Of a stretch of 64,000 nucleotides of DNA, positions 1 to 7,022 are shown piece after piece. The notes below the pieces were generated by a model. That model searched no databases. It worked only from the letters and a program-made list of their open reading frames with translations, and was not told the DNA's origin. This DNA comes from an uncultured Spirochaetaceae bacterium (GTDB lineage Bacteria; Spirochaetota; Spirochaetia; Sphaerochaetales; Sphaerochaetaceae). The position numbers and the translations under genes are program-made. The number at the start of each line of letters is the position of its first letter. Position 1 is the stretch's first letter. Where the stretch lies: the NCBI GenBank assembly GCA_944389075.1, contig CALXLA010000034.1, forward strand, positions 1 through 64,000, in the 5' to 3' direction.

Positions 1-32
1 CGGACCATCCTATCTTAGGATAACGGTGGTCT

Positions 33-146
33 CCTGGCGGCCATAGCAGGGCGGCGATACCCGTTCCCATCCCGAACACGGAAGTAAAACGCCCTCGCGC
101 CGATGGTACTGCGGCCAAGTCCGCGGGGGAGTAGGTCGCTGCCAGG
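33..146 (+). rRNA. rrf: 5S ribosomal RNA, copy 1
   Basis: The terminal arms CCTGGC (33-38) and GCCAGG (141-146) pair to close the molecule. The interior holds the bacterial 5S signature CCCGTTCCCATCCCGAACAC and the closing GAGTAGGTCGCTGCCA. The length of about 114 nt fits 5S. Bases 1-32 before it carry a short ATCCT/AGGAT hairpin and may be the spacer behind a 23S gene outside the window. Downstream lie only T-rich bases and two small perfect hairpins. Confidence 0.95.
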
Positions 147-163
147 TTTTTATTTTTTATATC

Positions 164-208
164 GAATGTCTTATGACATTCAATCATCGGTCGGAGAAGC
201 TATTCTCC
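164..208 (+). other. paired hairpins in the 5S-5S spacer
   Basis: Two perfect stem-loops fill the spacer: GAATGTC-TTAT-GACATTC (164-181) and GGAGAA-GCTA-TTCTCC (193-208). Neither is followed by a T run, so processing of a joint 5S precursor is likelier than termination. That role is inference. Confidence 0.5.
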
Positions 209-221
209 TACTATATGATTT

Positions 222-333
222 GCTGGTGGCCATAGCAGGGCGGCGATACCCGTTCCCATCCCGAACACGGAAGTAAAACGCCCTCGCGCCGATGGTACTG
301 CGGTTCGTCCGCGGGAGAGTAGGTCGCTGCCAG
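222..333 (+). rRNA. rrf: 5S ribosomal RNA, copy 2
   Basis: This is a second 5S gene in the same orientation, about 75 bases after copy 1. The core is identical. Differences fall in the terminal helix (GGTGGC here, GGCGGC in copy 1) and in the arm reading GCGGTTCGTCCGC in place of GCGGCCAAGTCCGC, where a UUCG-type loop replaces another loop. A run of seven T (334-340) follows directly, so the terminal helix plus T run probably terminates transcription. Confidence 0.94.
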
Positions 334-388
334 TTTTTTTATTACCCTTGCATTGGACAATTTCCTCGGTAAATGTTAATTATTGCAT

Positions 389-820
389 ATGTTCAGGATC
401 ATGTTCGTGTGTCATGGCAATATATGCCGTTCTCCGATGGCGGAAGCGATATTTCGCTATATTGCATCAGATTCATACTCTGTCAGTTCCGCAGGCGTGA
501 GCAGCGAAGAGTCCGGCAATGATATCTATCCTCCAGCCAAGCGAGTCCTCAAGAAGAATTCCATTCCATTCTCATCACACCGTGCTCATAAAATCACAGA
601 TGCTGATTTTGCATCATCTGATTTGATTGTAGCACTTGATAGTCATAATCTCAGGGCACTGAGAAACCGTTTCGGCAATTCAGATAAGATAATAATGCTG
701 AACGATAAGGACGTTGATGATCCCTGGTACACAGATGATTTCGATACAGCTTATGCTGAAATATACTCCGGCTGCGCAAAGCTTCTGGAGAATCTCAAGC
801 TGATAGTAGCAGAAGATTGA
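389..820 (+). CDS. low molecular weight protein-tyrosine phosphatase
   Basis: This 143-residue protein is of the LMW-PTP/arsenate reductase fold and would dephosphorylate tyrosine on cytoplasmic proteins. The P-loop CHGNICRS sits at residues 8-15, with nucleophile Cys8 and Arg14. The general-acid loop is at 111-114 (Asp-Pro-Trp-Tyr, usually DPYY). Length and layout are normal for the family. The ATG at 389 fits the family N-terminus better than an in-frame TTG at 383. No Shine-Dalgarno sequence is present, and a TTGGAC-17-TTAATT promoter (353-381) ends seven bases before the ATG, so the mRNA may be leaderless. No kinase gene lies nearby, so the substrate is unknown. Confidence 0.85.
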   Translation: MFRIMFVCHGNICRSPMAEAIFRYIASDSYSVSSAGVSSEESGNDIYPPAKRVLKKNSIPFSSHRAHKITDADFASSDLIVALDSHNLRALRNRFGNSDKIIMLNDKDVDDPWYTDDFDTAYAEIYSGCAKLLENLKLIVAED

Positions 821-834
821 TTTTCTGATATAAT
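821..834 (+). promoter_or_regulatory. extended -10 promoter of kduI
   Basis: TTTTCTGATATAAT contains an extended -10 (TGA-TATAAT, 826-834) with no clear -35. The identical 14-mer occurs before metN at 1751-1764. A ribosome binding site AAGGAG at 841-846 precedes the ATG. Confidence 0.65.
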
Positions 835-852
835 TATAAGAAGGAGAATATT

Positions 853-1698
853 ATGGACATTCGCTATTCAACAGGTAAAGAACCATTTAAAAGGATGAAT
901 ACAGATGAGCTCAGGAATGAATTCCTTATTGAGCAAGTCTTCAAGGCTGATGATGTTACAGCTGTGTATTCTCATGTAGATAGAATTGTGACAATGGGTG
1001 CTATGCCAGTCCATCAGGAGCTCTCAATTGACAAGAACATCGACTGCTGGAAGAACTTCGGTGTCACATACCTTCTTGAGAGAAGGGAGCTCGGTGCGAT
1101 CAACATCGGCGGAAAGGGAGCTATCAAGGTAGATGGCACAGTGTATCCAATGGATCACTTTGACGGAATCTATATTCCGATGGGCACAAAGGAAGTCATC
1201 TTCTCATCTGAATCGGCTGATGAGCCAGCTAAGTTCTATATGTGCACGACTCCTGCTCACAAGCCATATCCGATTAAGCTGATTCCTCTAAAGGATGCAA
1301 TCCACAAGCATCTCGGATCACAGCTTACATCCAACGAAAGGACAATCAATCAGTACATCCATCCGGATGTTCTCGATACATGTCAGCTTTCGATGGGCCT
1401 TACCCACCTTGAGCCAGGTTCTGTATGGAACACAATGCCAGCTCATACTCATGAGAGAAGAATGGAAGTCTACTTCTATTTTGATATTCCAGAGGACAAT
1501 GTCGTATTCCACTTCATGGGTGAGCCAGGAGAGACAAGGCACATCGTCATGCATAATGATCAGGCTGTCATCAATCCATCATGGTCAATCCACTCCGGAT
1601 GCGGTACTTCCAACTACACATTCATCTGGGCGATGGCTGGAGAGAACAGAGCTTATGACGATCAGGATGTCCTGAAGACAGATAAGGATCTCAGATAA
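853..1698 (+). CDS. kduI: 5-dehydro-4-deoxy-D-glucuronate isomerase
   Basis: KduI isomerises 5-keto-4-deoxyuronate to 3-deoxy-D-glycero-2,5-hexodiulosonate in breakdown of pectin and glycosaminoglycan uronates. The 281-residue length is typical. The cupin metal site is intact: His198, His200, Glu205 and His247 correspond to His196, His198, Glu203 and His245 of the E. coli enzyme. A strong AAGGAG lies six bases before the ATG. The gene is alone between its own extended -10 promoter and a terminator, with no kduD or lyase gene beside it, so the rest of the pathway must lie elsewhere. Confidence 0.95.
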   Translation: MDIRYSTGKEPFKRMNTDELRNEFLIEQVFKADDVTAVYSHVDRIVTMGAMPVHQELSIDKNIDCWKNFGVTYLLERRELGAINIGGKGAIKVDGTVYPMDHFDGIYIPMGTKEVIFSSESADEPAKFYMCTTPAHKPYPIKLIPLKDAIHKHLGSQLTSNERTINQYIHPDVLDTCQLSMGLTHLEPGSVWNTMPAHTHERRMEVYFYFDIPEDNVVFHFMGEPGETRHIVMHNDQAVINPSWSIHSGCGTSNYTFIWAMAGENRAYDDQDVLKTDKDLR

Positions 1699-1719
1699 GA
1701 TTCCTGTCAATATGAATGG

Positions 1720-1756
1720 CAGCTCCTGCTGAGGGTGGGAGCTGTTTTCTTTTTCT
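1720..1756 (+). terminator. kduI terminator
   Basis: Stem CAGCTCC (1720-1726) pairs with GGAGCTG (1738-1744) and is followed by a T-rich tail TTTTCTTTTT. Confidence 0.85.
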
Positions 1757-1764
1757 GATATAAT
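1751..1764 (+). promoter_or_regulatory. extended -10 promoter of metNI
   Basis: TTTTCTGATATAAT repeats the kduI promoter exactly and partly overlaps the T tail of the kduI terminator. The predicted start near 1771 leaves a leader of about 25 bases, too short for a SAM riboswitch or T-box. Confidence 0.65.
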
Positions 1765-1795
1765 CCATTCAATCCGGTTTCTGAGGAGATGATTC

Positions 1796-2797
1796 ATGCA
1801 GATTACATTGAAAAATCTGAAGCGAAATTATGCATCCCTTCATGCTGTGGATGGGGTTTCACTTGATATCCCATCGAATACGGTTTATGGGATAATCGGT
1901 CGTTCTGGTGCAGGTAAGTCGACGCTTGTCAGGCTTATATCGATGCTTGAGAAACCTGACCAGGGTGAAGTCTACTATGGTGATAAGAGAGTCGATAACC
2001 TTCCTAAAGATGAGCTGATCCAGGAGAGAAGGAAAATCGGCATGATATTCCAGAACTTCAATCTCTTCGCATCAAGGAATGCCGAGGAAAACATCGCATA
2101 TCCAATGGAAATCTGCCACATGGATAAGGAACACATAAAGAAGAGGACGGAAGAGCTCCTTGCGCTTGTAGGACTTGAGGGCAGAGGAAAGGCGCCTGTT
2201 TCCACACTCTCAGGCGGACAGAAGCAGAGAGTCGCGATTGCGCGTGCTCTTGCTGTAGAGCCGCAGATCCTTTTCTGTGATGAGGCGACCAGCGCTCTCG
2301 ATCCTCAGACTACGAGGGCTATCCTTGCTCTCATCAAGGAAATACAGAAGAAGATGAATCTGACAGTCGTGATGATCACACATCAGATGGAGGTTGTCAG
2401 GGATGCCTGTGACAGAGTTGCGGTTCTTGATGCAGGGAAGATTGTCGAGGAAGGCATAGTCTCTGATATTTTCGAGCGTCCTCAGAGTCCGGTGACAAAG
2501 GAATTCATCTCAGCCCTTACGACGGTTCATGATTCCGTCGTCAGATGGTCTGAAGATGGCGGTCACTATACATTGCGTTTCCGCGGAACGAAGACAGGAG
2601 ATCCTATCATCTCTTCCGTGACGCTTAAAACAGGCGCTGTATTCAATATAAGGGCCGCAGGCGTGCAAGAAGTCGATGGAACGGAAATCGGCGTGATGAT
2701 TACGGATATCGGGCCTGATAAGCAGATAGCTGCTGAAGCTATAAAAGCTCTTAGAAATGAAGGTGTCGTAGTCGAAGAGACAGAGGAGGGATTCTGA
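1796..2797 (+). CDS. metN: methionine ABC transporter ATP-binding protein
   Basis: MetN energises uptake of L- and D-methionine together with MetI and MetQ. Visible motifs are Walker A GRSGAGKST (35-43), signature LSGGQ (138-142), Walker B ILFCDE (158-163) and H-loop His196. Residues about 255-330 form the C-terminal NIL domain, which in E. coli MetN binds methionine and inhibits transport. The 333-residue length matches full-length MetN with the regulatory domain. GAGGAG lies seven bases before the ATG. The stop overlaps the metI start by one base, giving translational coupling. Confidence 0.96.
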   Translation: MQITLKNLKRNYASLHAVDGVSLDIPSNTVYGIIGRSGAGKSTLVRLISMLEKPDQGEVYYGDKRVDNLPKDELIQERRKIGMIFQNFNLFASRNAEENIAYPMEICHMDKEHIKKRTEELLALVGLEGRGKAPVSTLSGGQKQRVAIARALAVEPQILFCDEATSALDPQTTRAILALIKEIQKKMNLTVVMITHQMEVVRDACDRVAVLDAGKIVEEGIVSDIFERPQSPVTKEFISALTTVHDSVVRWSEDGGHYTLRFRGTKTGDPIISSVTLKTGAVFNIRAAGVQEVDGTEIGVMITDIGPDKQIAAEAIKALRNEGVVVEETEEGF

Positions 2798-3459
2798 TGA
2801 ACACGATGTTTCAGTTAGTATGGGAAGCAACGCAGCAGACAATCGTGATGGTCTTCCTCTCTACGATTTTCTCCCTCATCCTTGGTTTTCCGATCGGTGT
2901 ATTGCTGCATGTCACAGGCTCTGAAGAGCATGGAGGAATCCTTCCGCATCCTGCTTTCTACGCAGTGATGTCGAGAATCGTGAATATTCTCCGCTCATTC
3001 CCGTTCCTCATATTGATGATTGTACTGATGCCTCTCTCCAGGCTCATCATCGGGACAAGCATCGGAACTATGGCAACTGTCATTCCGCTTTCGATTGCCG
3101 CTGCTCCTTTCGTGGCCAGAGTCATCGAGTCTTCTCTCAAGGAAGTCGATCCGGGCGTAGTGCAGGCTGCGAAGGCAATGGGTTCCACGAACTGGCAGAT
3201 AATCGTAAAGGTCCTGATTCCTGAAGCACTTCCATCCCTTGTATCCGGAGTGACGCTAACGATCATAAATCTCATTGGTTATTCTGCAATGGCAGGTGCT
3301 ATCGGAGGAGGTGGCCTTGGTGACCTTGCCATACGCTATGGTTATCAGCGATTCAGGCCGTCATACATGGTTGCAGCTGTCGTGATCATCATCGTGATGG
3401 TCGAGCTGATACAGTTCATCGGTGACAGAATCAGCGGACATCTGATATCAAGGAGATAA
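2797..3459 (+). CDS. metI: methionine ABC transporter permease
   Basis: MetI is the homodimeric inner-membrane channel of the methionine importer. It is 220 residues with about five predicted membrane helices. The cytoplasmic EAA coupling loop spans about 124-147 and contains QAAKAMGSTNWQ and the IPEALP end. The start overlaps the metN stop by one base. A strong terminator follows, so metQ, which lies 1.7 kb further on after kamA, is a separate transcription unit. Confidence 0.95.
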   Translation: MNTMFQLVWEATQQTIVMVFLSTIFSLILGFPIGVLLHVTGSEEHGGILPHPAFYAVMSRIVNILRSFPFLILMIVLMPLSRLIIGTSIGTMATVIPLSIAAAPFVARVIESSLKEVDPGVVQAAKAMGSTNWQIIVKVLIPEALPSLVSGVTLTIINLIGYSAMAGAIGGGGLGDLAIRYGYQRFRPSYMVAAVVIIIVMVELIQFIGDRISGHLISRR

Positions 3460-3467
3460 GAAAAGAG

Positions 3468-3490
3468 ACCTGCCTTCGGGCAGGTTTTTT
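3468..3490 (+). terminator. metNI terminator
   Basis: Stem ACCTGCC (3468-3474) with a TTCG tetraloop pairs with GGCAGGT, and a run of six T follows. Confidence 0.93.
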
Positions 3491-3529
3491 GATGGTGTAT
3501 AATAGATAGCGGGAGGAAAAGGAGGAATA

Positions 3530-4627
3530 GTGAGGAAATGGGAAACAGATCTGGCAGGATGCTACAGGAGCATTGCCTCAATATGCAAGCGCCTTGGAAT
3601 TTCTCCTGACGAGGCTGCGAAACTTGATTCGATTGCAGAGAAGTATCCTGTATGCATTCCTGAGTATTATCTAGGTGTGATTGATCCAGGGGATCCTGAG
3701 GATCCGATAAGGAAGATGGCAGTGCCATCTGCTATTGAATTCTCAGAAGGCGGTGCAAAAGATACTTCAGGTGAAGCTGATAATACTGTCATACCTGGAA
3801 TGCAGCATAAATACGGCAATACTGTCCTGATACTCTCTACTAACCAATGCGCGATGTACTGCCGCCACTGCTTCAGGAAAAGACTTGTCGGATTATCATC
3901 GGAAGAGGTAGCTGAAGAGCTTCCGCTGATGGCTGAGTACATAGGGAATCATCCGGAAATCGATAACGCCCTGATATCCGGAGGAGATTCATTCCTTAAC
4001 CCAACTTCTGTGATAAGGCAATATCTTGGGACATTCACAGCAATCGATACGATAAGATTCATCCGCTTCGGCACGCGTGTACCTGTCACTTTCCCTCAGA
4101 GAATCACAGAGGATGATGGGGAGCTTCTGGATCTTCTTGCAGAGTATCGCAGATACAGGGAAATCATAGTCGTAACACAGTTCAATCATCCGAAGGAAAT
4201 CACGGGAGAATCTACTGCCGCGATAAATGCGCTCAGAGAGGCTGGATGTATAATCCGCAATCAGACAGTCCTGCTCAAGGGAGTGAATGATGATCCTGAA
4301 ACGTTGTCAGCCCTTATGAATGGCCTTGTGCGCATAGGTGTCATGCCATACTACATTTTCCAGTGCAGGCCTGTTGAAGGAGTCAAGAACCAGTTCCAGA
4401 TCCCTATCCGGAAAGGAGCTGCAATCATAGATGAGGCCAAGAGGACAATGTCCGGACCTGCAAAATCGTTCAGATATGCAATGAGCCATCATACGGGAAA
4501 GATTGAGATCATTGGAGAGTCCGAAGGCAGGATGCTCTATAAGTACCATCAGGCAAAGTATCCTGAAGATAATGCCAGGATATTCAGCCGTCCGCTGAGT
4601 GATGAGTGCTGGTTCCTGAATCCATAA
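3530..4627 (+). CDS. KamA-family radical SAM aminomutase, altered substrate pocket
   Basis: This 365-residue enzyme combines a radical-SAM cluster site CxxxCxxC (Cys107, 111, 114) with the PLP lysine of the lysine 2,3-aminomutase family (Lys324). The counterpart of the carboxylate-binding Arg134 of clostridial lysine 2,3-aminomutase is Arg116. By motif alignment from memory, the two aspartates that hold the lysine epsilon-amino group (Asp293, Asp330) are replaced by Arg280 and Ala317. A 2,3-amino shift is therefore likely, but not on lysine; glutamate or another amino acid is possible. Start is GTG with GGAGG at 3521-3525. EpmB is an alternative, but no epmA or efp lies nearby. Confidence 0.8.
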   Translation: MRKWETDLAGCYRSIASICKRLGISPDEAAKLDSIAEKYPVCIPEYYLGVIDPGDPEDPIRKMAVPSAIEFSEGGAKDTSGEADNTVIPGMQHKYGNTVLILSTNQCAMYCRHCFRKRLVGLSSEEVAEELPLMAEYIGNHPEIDNALISGGDSFLNPTSVIRQYLGTFTAIDTIRFIRFGTRVPVTFPQRITEDDGELLDLLAEYRRYREIIVVTQFNHPKEITGESTAAINALREAGCIIRNQTVLLKGVNDDPETLSALMNGLVRIGVMPYYIFQCRPVEGVKNQFQIPIRKGAAIIDEAKRTMSGPAKSFRYAMSHHTGKIEIIGESEGRMLYKYHQAKYPEDNARIFSRPLSDECWFLNP

Positions 4628-4936
4628 TACTTTCAGATATTAATTGGGATATTTCTTCATGCCTATGTCCGCATGACGAAAACCAATCAATCGGCCATCT
4701 GTCCTGATGCAGGTGTCGATTGATATTTCAGGTTTTGATACCGCCATTTATGCTTTCTGTTTTCTTAGGAGAAAGGTCTGGACATCCGGAAATATCAGCA
4801 AGACAGTTAATGCTGAACGGATTACCGAGTTGTGTTCATCGGATATAATTTCATATTACAGAATAAGTTATATAGGATGATATTGGAATCTGATATCAAT
4901 ATTTTCAGAAATTTGCCGGATTTTACTGATTTTCCA
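4628..4936 (+). other. non-coding spacer between kamA and the metQ leader
   Basis: No convincing gene is visible. ATCAATCG (4686-4693) pairs with CGATTGAT (4717-4724) around an inner CCTG/CAGG hairpin and may close kamA transcription. A TATAAT box at 4844-4849 could be a distal promoter. ATATTG (4880-4885) pairs with CAATAT (4897-4902) and is followed by TTTC. Confidence 0.4.
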
Positions 4937-4965
4937 TTGCATAAACATGCGGCCTTCTGCATAAT
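4937..4965 (+). promoter_or_regulatory. promoter of the metQ leader
   Basis: TTGCAT (4937-4942), a 17-base spacer and CATAAT (4960-4965) form a good sigma-70 promoter. Transcription would start near 4972, giving a leader of about 190 bases before metQ that contains the methionine-rich small ORF. Confidence 0.6.
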
Positions 4966-4982
4966 GTGACCATCAAAAGACA

Positions 4983-5057
4983 GGAGGACACTGAAAATGA
5001 CATTTATCTATACATTCTCAATGTGCATGTCCTCCATGATGATGCCCGTCAGGGCAT
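4983..5057 (+). promoter_or_regulatory. leader RNA structures before metQ
   Basis: The leader RNA holds an eight-base perfect stem (4983-4990 with 5028-5035), a nested ACATT/AATGT stem (5000-5004 with 5020-5024) and a downstream hairpin (5042-5047 with 5052-5057). Bases 5032-5036 (CTCCA) could instead pair with the metQ site TGGAG (5150-5154), which allows a switch. The U tract after 5057 is weak, so translational control is at least as plausible as attenuation. Confidence 0.5.
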
Positions 5058-5059
5058 AA
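4997..5059 (+). CDS. methionine-rich 20-residue leader peptide of metQ
   Basis: This short ORF encodes MTFIYTFSMCMSSMMMPVRA: six of 20 residues are Met, including a run of three. AGGAGG (4982-4987) lies nine bases before its ATG, one of the best ribosome binding sites in the window. GGAGGACA (4983-4990), which contains that site, is exactly complementary to TGTCCTCC (5028-5035), just before the Met run. ATGCCC (5042-5047) pairs with GGGCAT (5052-5057) over the last Met and stop codons. The position before the methionine-binding protein gene suggests that ribosome speed at Met codons senses Met-tRNA and controls metQ. This is inference; I know of no described family for it. Confidence 0.65.
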   Translation: MTFIYTFSMCMSSMMMPVRA

Positions 5060-5160
5060 TATTCTATTTCTCAATTAAGCTACATCTGTATCAGTATCTT
5101 TCCCCTCGATAGGGATAGTCTTACCGGATCAAAACAAAAATACATAGATTGGAGAAAACT

Positions 5161-5964
5161 ATGAAGAAAATATTTGCAGCAATTATCGTATCTGTCCTTG
5201 CTATTTCTGTAGCATTCGCATCTGGCTCAGCAGAAGCTGATCCGAACACAATCAAGGTTGGAGCGACACCTGCCCCACACGCCGCTCTCCTTGCCCTTGT
5301 CCAGGATGATCTTGCAGAGCAGGGAATCACTCTTCAGATTGTAGAGTTCACGGATTATGTGACACCTAATGAAGCTCTTGCGGCAGGTGAGCTTGATGCT
5401 AACTACTTCCAGCACCTTCCGTACCTTGAAAGCTACAATGCAGAGCGTGGCTATAATCTCGTAAGCGCTGGCGGAATCCATATCGAGCCGCTTGCACTCT
5501 ACAGCGAGAAATATGATTCAATCGATCAGATCCCGGCAGGTGCTACGATTGCGATCCCGAATGATCCTACAAATGAGGGAAGGGCACTTCTGCTTCTCCA
5601 GAGCGCAGGTCTTATAACTCTTAAGGAGGATGCTGGACTTGAAGCAATCCCTTCTGATATCGCAGAGAATCCAAACGGATACAAGTTCACTGAAATCGAG
5701 GCAGCATCGCTTCCAAGGATCCTCCCGGATGTAGATGCAGCTGTTATCAATGGAAACTATGCAATTCCTGCAGGCCTTATCGCGACACGTGATGGTCTTT
5801 ATGTTGAAGGTGCAGACAGCCCATATGTGAATGTCATCGCGGTACGCTCAGGAGATGAGACAAGGCCTCAGATCCAGGCTCTCGTAGAAGCTCTCAAGAG
5901 CGATGAAGTCGCAGCATATGTAGCAGAGCGCTATCCGAATGGTGAAGTCATTCTCGTTGACTGA
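5161..5964 (+). CDS. metQ: methionine ABC transporter substrate-binding protein
   Basis: MetQ/NlpA-family periplasmic receptor that delivers methionine to MetNI. The 267-residue protein starts at ATG 5161 with TTGGAG seven bases upstream; the in-frame TTG at 5149 overlaps that site and is rejected. Residues 1-20 form a signal peptide ending AFA. No cysteine follows, so unlike the lipoprotein MetQ of E. coli this one should be cut by signal peptidase I and be free in the periplasm. The NlpA-family features include KVGATPAPH near the mature N-terminus. It has its own leader and terminator, apart from metNI. Confidence 0.93.
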   Translation: MKKIFAAIIVSVLAISVAFASGSAEADPNTIKVGATPAPHAALLALVQDDLAEQGITLQIVEFTDYVTPNEALAAGELDANYFQHLPYLESYNAERGYNLVSAGGIHIEPLALYSEKYDSIDQIPAGATIAIPNDPTNEGRALLLLQSAGLITLKEDAGLEAIPSDIAENPNGYKFTEIEAASLPRILPDVDAAVINGNYAIPAGLIATRDGLYVEGADSPYVNVIAVRSGDETRPQIQALVEALKSDEVAAYVAERYPNGEVILVD

Positions 5965-5986
5965 TTCCCGTTCCCCGAATGCGAAA

Positions 5987-6016
5987 AGGTGGGCAGAAAT
6001 GCCCACTTTCTTTCTT
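5987..6016 (+). terminator. metQ terminator
   Basis: GTGGGCA-GAAA-TGCCCAC (5989-6006) is followed by TTTCTTTCTT. Confidence 0.88.
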
Positions 6017-6148
6017 ATTCGGTATCTGCCGCATCTGCGCATAATGTAGATTTTGATTAGAATTATTGATAGTTTCTGGAGAGTTTTGGTAAAATTTCGA
6101 TGTTATTGCTGGTTCTGTATTTTCAATTTGTTTTATTATAATGAAATG

Positions 6149-6177
6149 TTGAACATTGTCTCATAGAAAGCCATATT
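6149..6177 (+). promoter_or_regulatory. promoter of the response-regulator gene
   Basis: TTGAAC (6149-6154), 17 bases, CATATT (6172-6177). The -10 ends seven bases before the ATG at 6185, so the transcript would begin at or one base before the start codon. Confidence 0.55.
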
Positions 6178-6184
6178 CCAGTTT

Positions 6185-6876
6185 ATGGCTGGTTTATATC
6201 TTGTTGACACTGATGATGAGTTCAGGAGCCGCGCAACTCTATATCTGAGACTTCAGGGGTTTACTGTATTGGAATTCATTTCTCCTAAGGAGGTCTTCTT
6301 CACAGCCAGAGATCATCAGCCTGAATGTTTAATCTCAGAACTTACATTTCCGGAAGATGATGGTTTCAGATTCATAAGAAATCTCAAAATCGAATATTCA
6401 AGACCTGTTGTCGTGCTTTCTGAGAGAAACAGTGAAAGCGATAGGGTGACAGCTTTTGAGATGGGTTGTGATGATTATGTGTCAAAGCCATGTTCTCTGA
6501 AGGAGCTGCAACTCCGGATTAATCGTCTTATACAGCCTCGTTCCGGTAGGAAATGCAACAGTAAGATAGATAATTACTCATTCATGTCATCAATGCTGAC
6601 AATCGTACATGAATCACATCTTGTTTATCTTGATGGTCTTGAAGTTTCATTGACGGTCTCTGAGTGGAAGATTCTCAATAAGCTTGTTAACGCATCGCCT
6701 GCTGTAATGACAAGACAGCAGCTTCTTCTGAATGTTTTCCAGATAGCCTGGATACATATGACAGGATTATCGACAGTTATGTTAAGAACATAAGGACAAA
6801 GCTTGGAGCCTCTGGATTCGATTGGATAGGTGCTGTCCGCGGATATGGTTACAGATTTTCTGGCTCAAAACGCTGA
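6185..6876 (+). pseudogene. OmpR-type response regulator, frameshifted, Glu at the phosphorylation site
   Basis: The first frame encodes a receiver domain (residues 1-115) and the start of a winged-helix domain, then stops at 6793. From 6742 the next frame continues the winged helix (DSLDTYDRIIDSY, then RGYGYRF) to TGA at 6874-6876. One missing base near 6740 would restore a normal protein of about 230 residues. The phospho-acceptor Asp is replaced by Glu52 (LISEL), while Lys101 and Ser79 remain, so the receiver may have been fixed in an active-like state before decay. No kinase gene is adjacent. It lies directly before a porin that is also frameshifted. Sequencing error is an alternative. 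Confidence 0.75.
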
Positions 6877-7022
6877 AAAACTGCAAAAACCACAATTCGT
6901 GCATAAACCGCACATTTCGACATCCAACTCACATTCCCGACGCTATGCCCTCGCATTTTCTCTACACAGGCGCTCCTGATAATGAGAGCAAACTTAGCGA
7001 ATAAAAGGGAGAAAATTCGAAA

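Noticed and set aside
1765-1795. SAM riboswitch or T-box before metN
   Set aside because: The leader is only about 25 bases long and has no matching structure.
4972-5160. SAM riboswitch before metQ
   Set aside because: The leader holds an ORF and SD-complementary stems but no recognisable S-box core such as kink-turn and pseudoknot elements.
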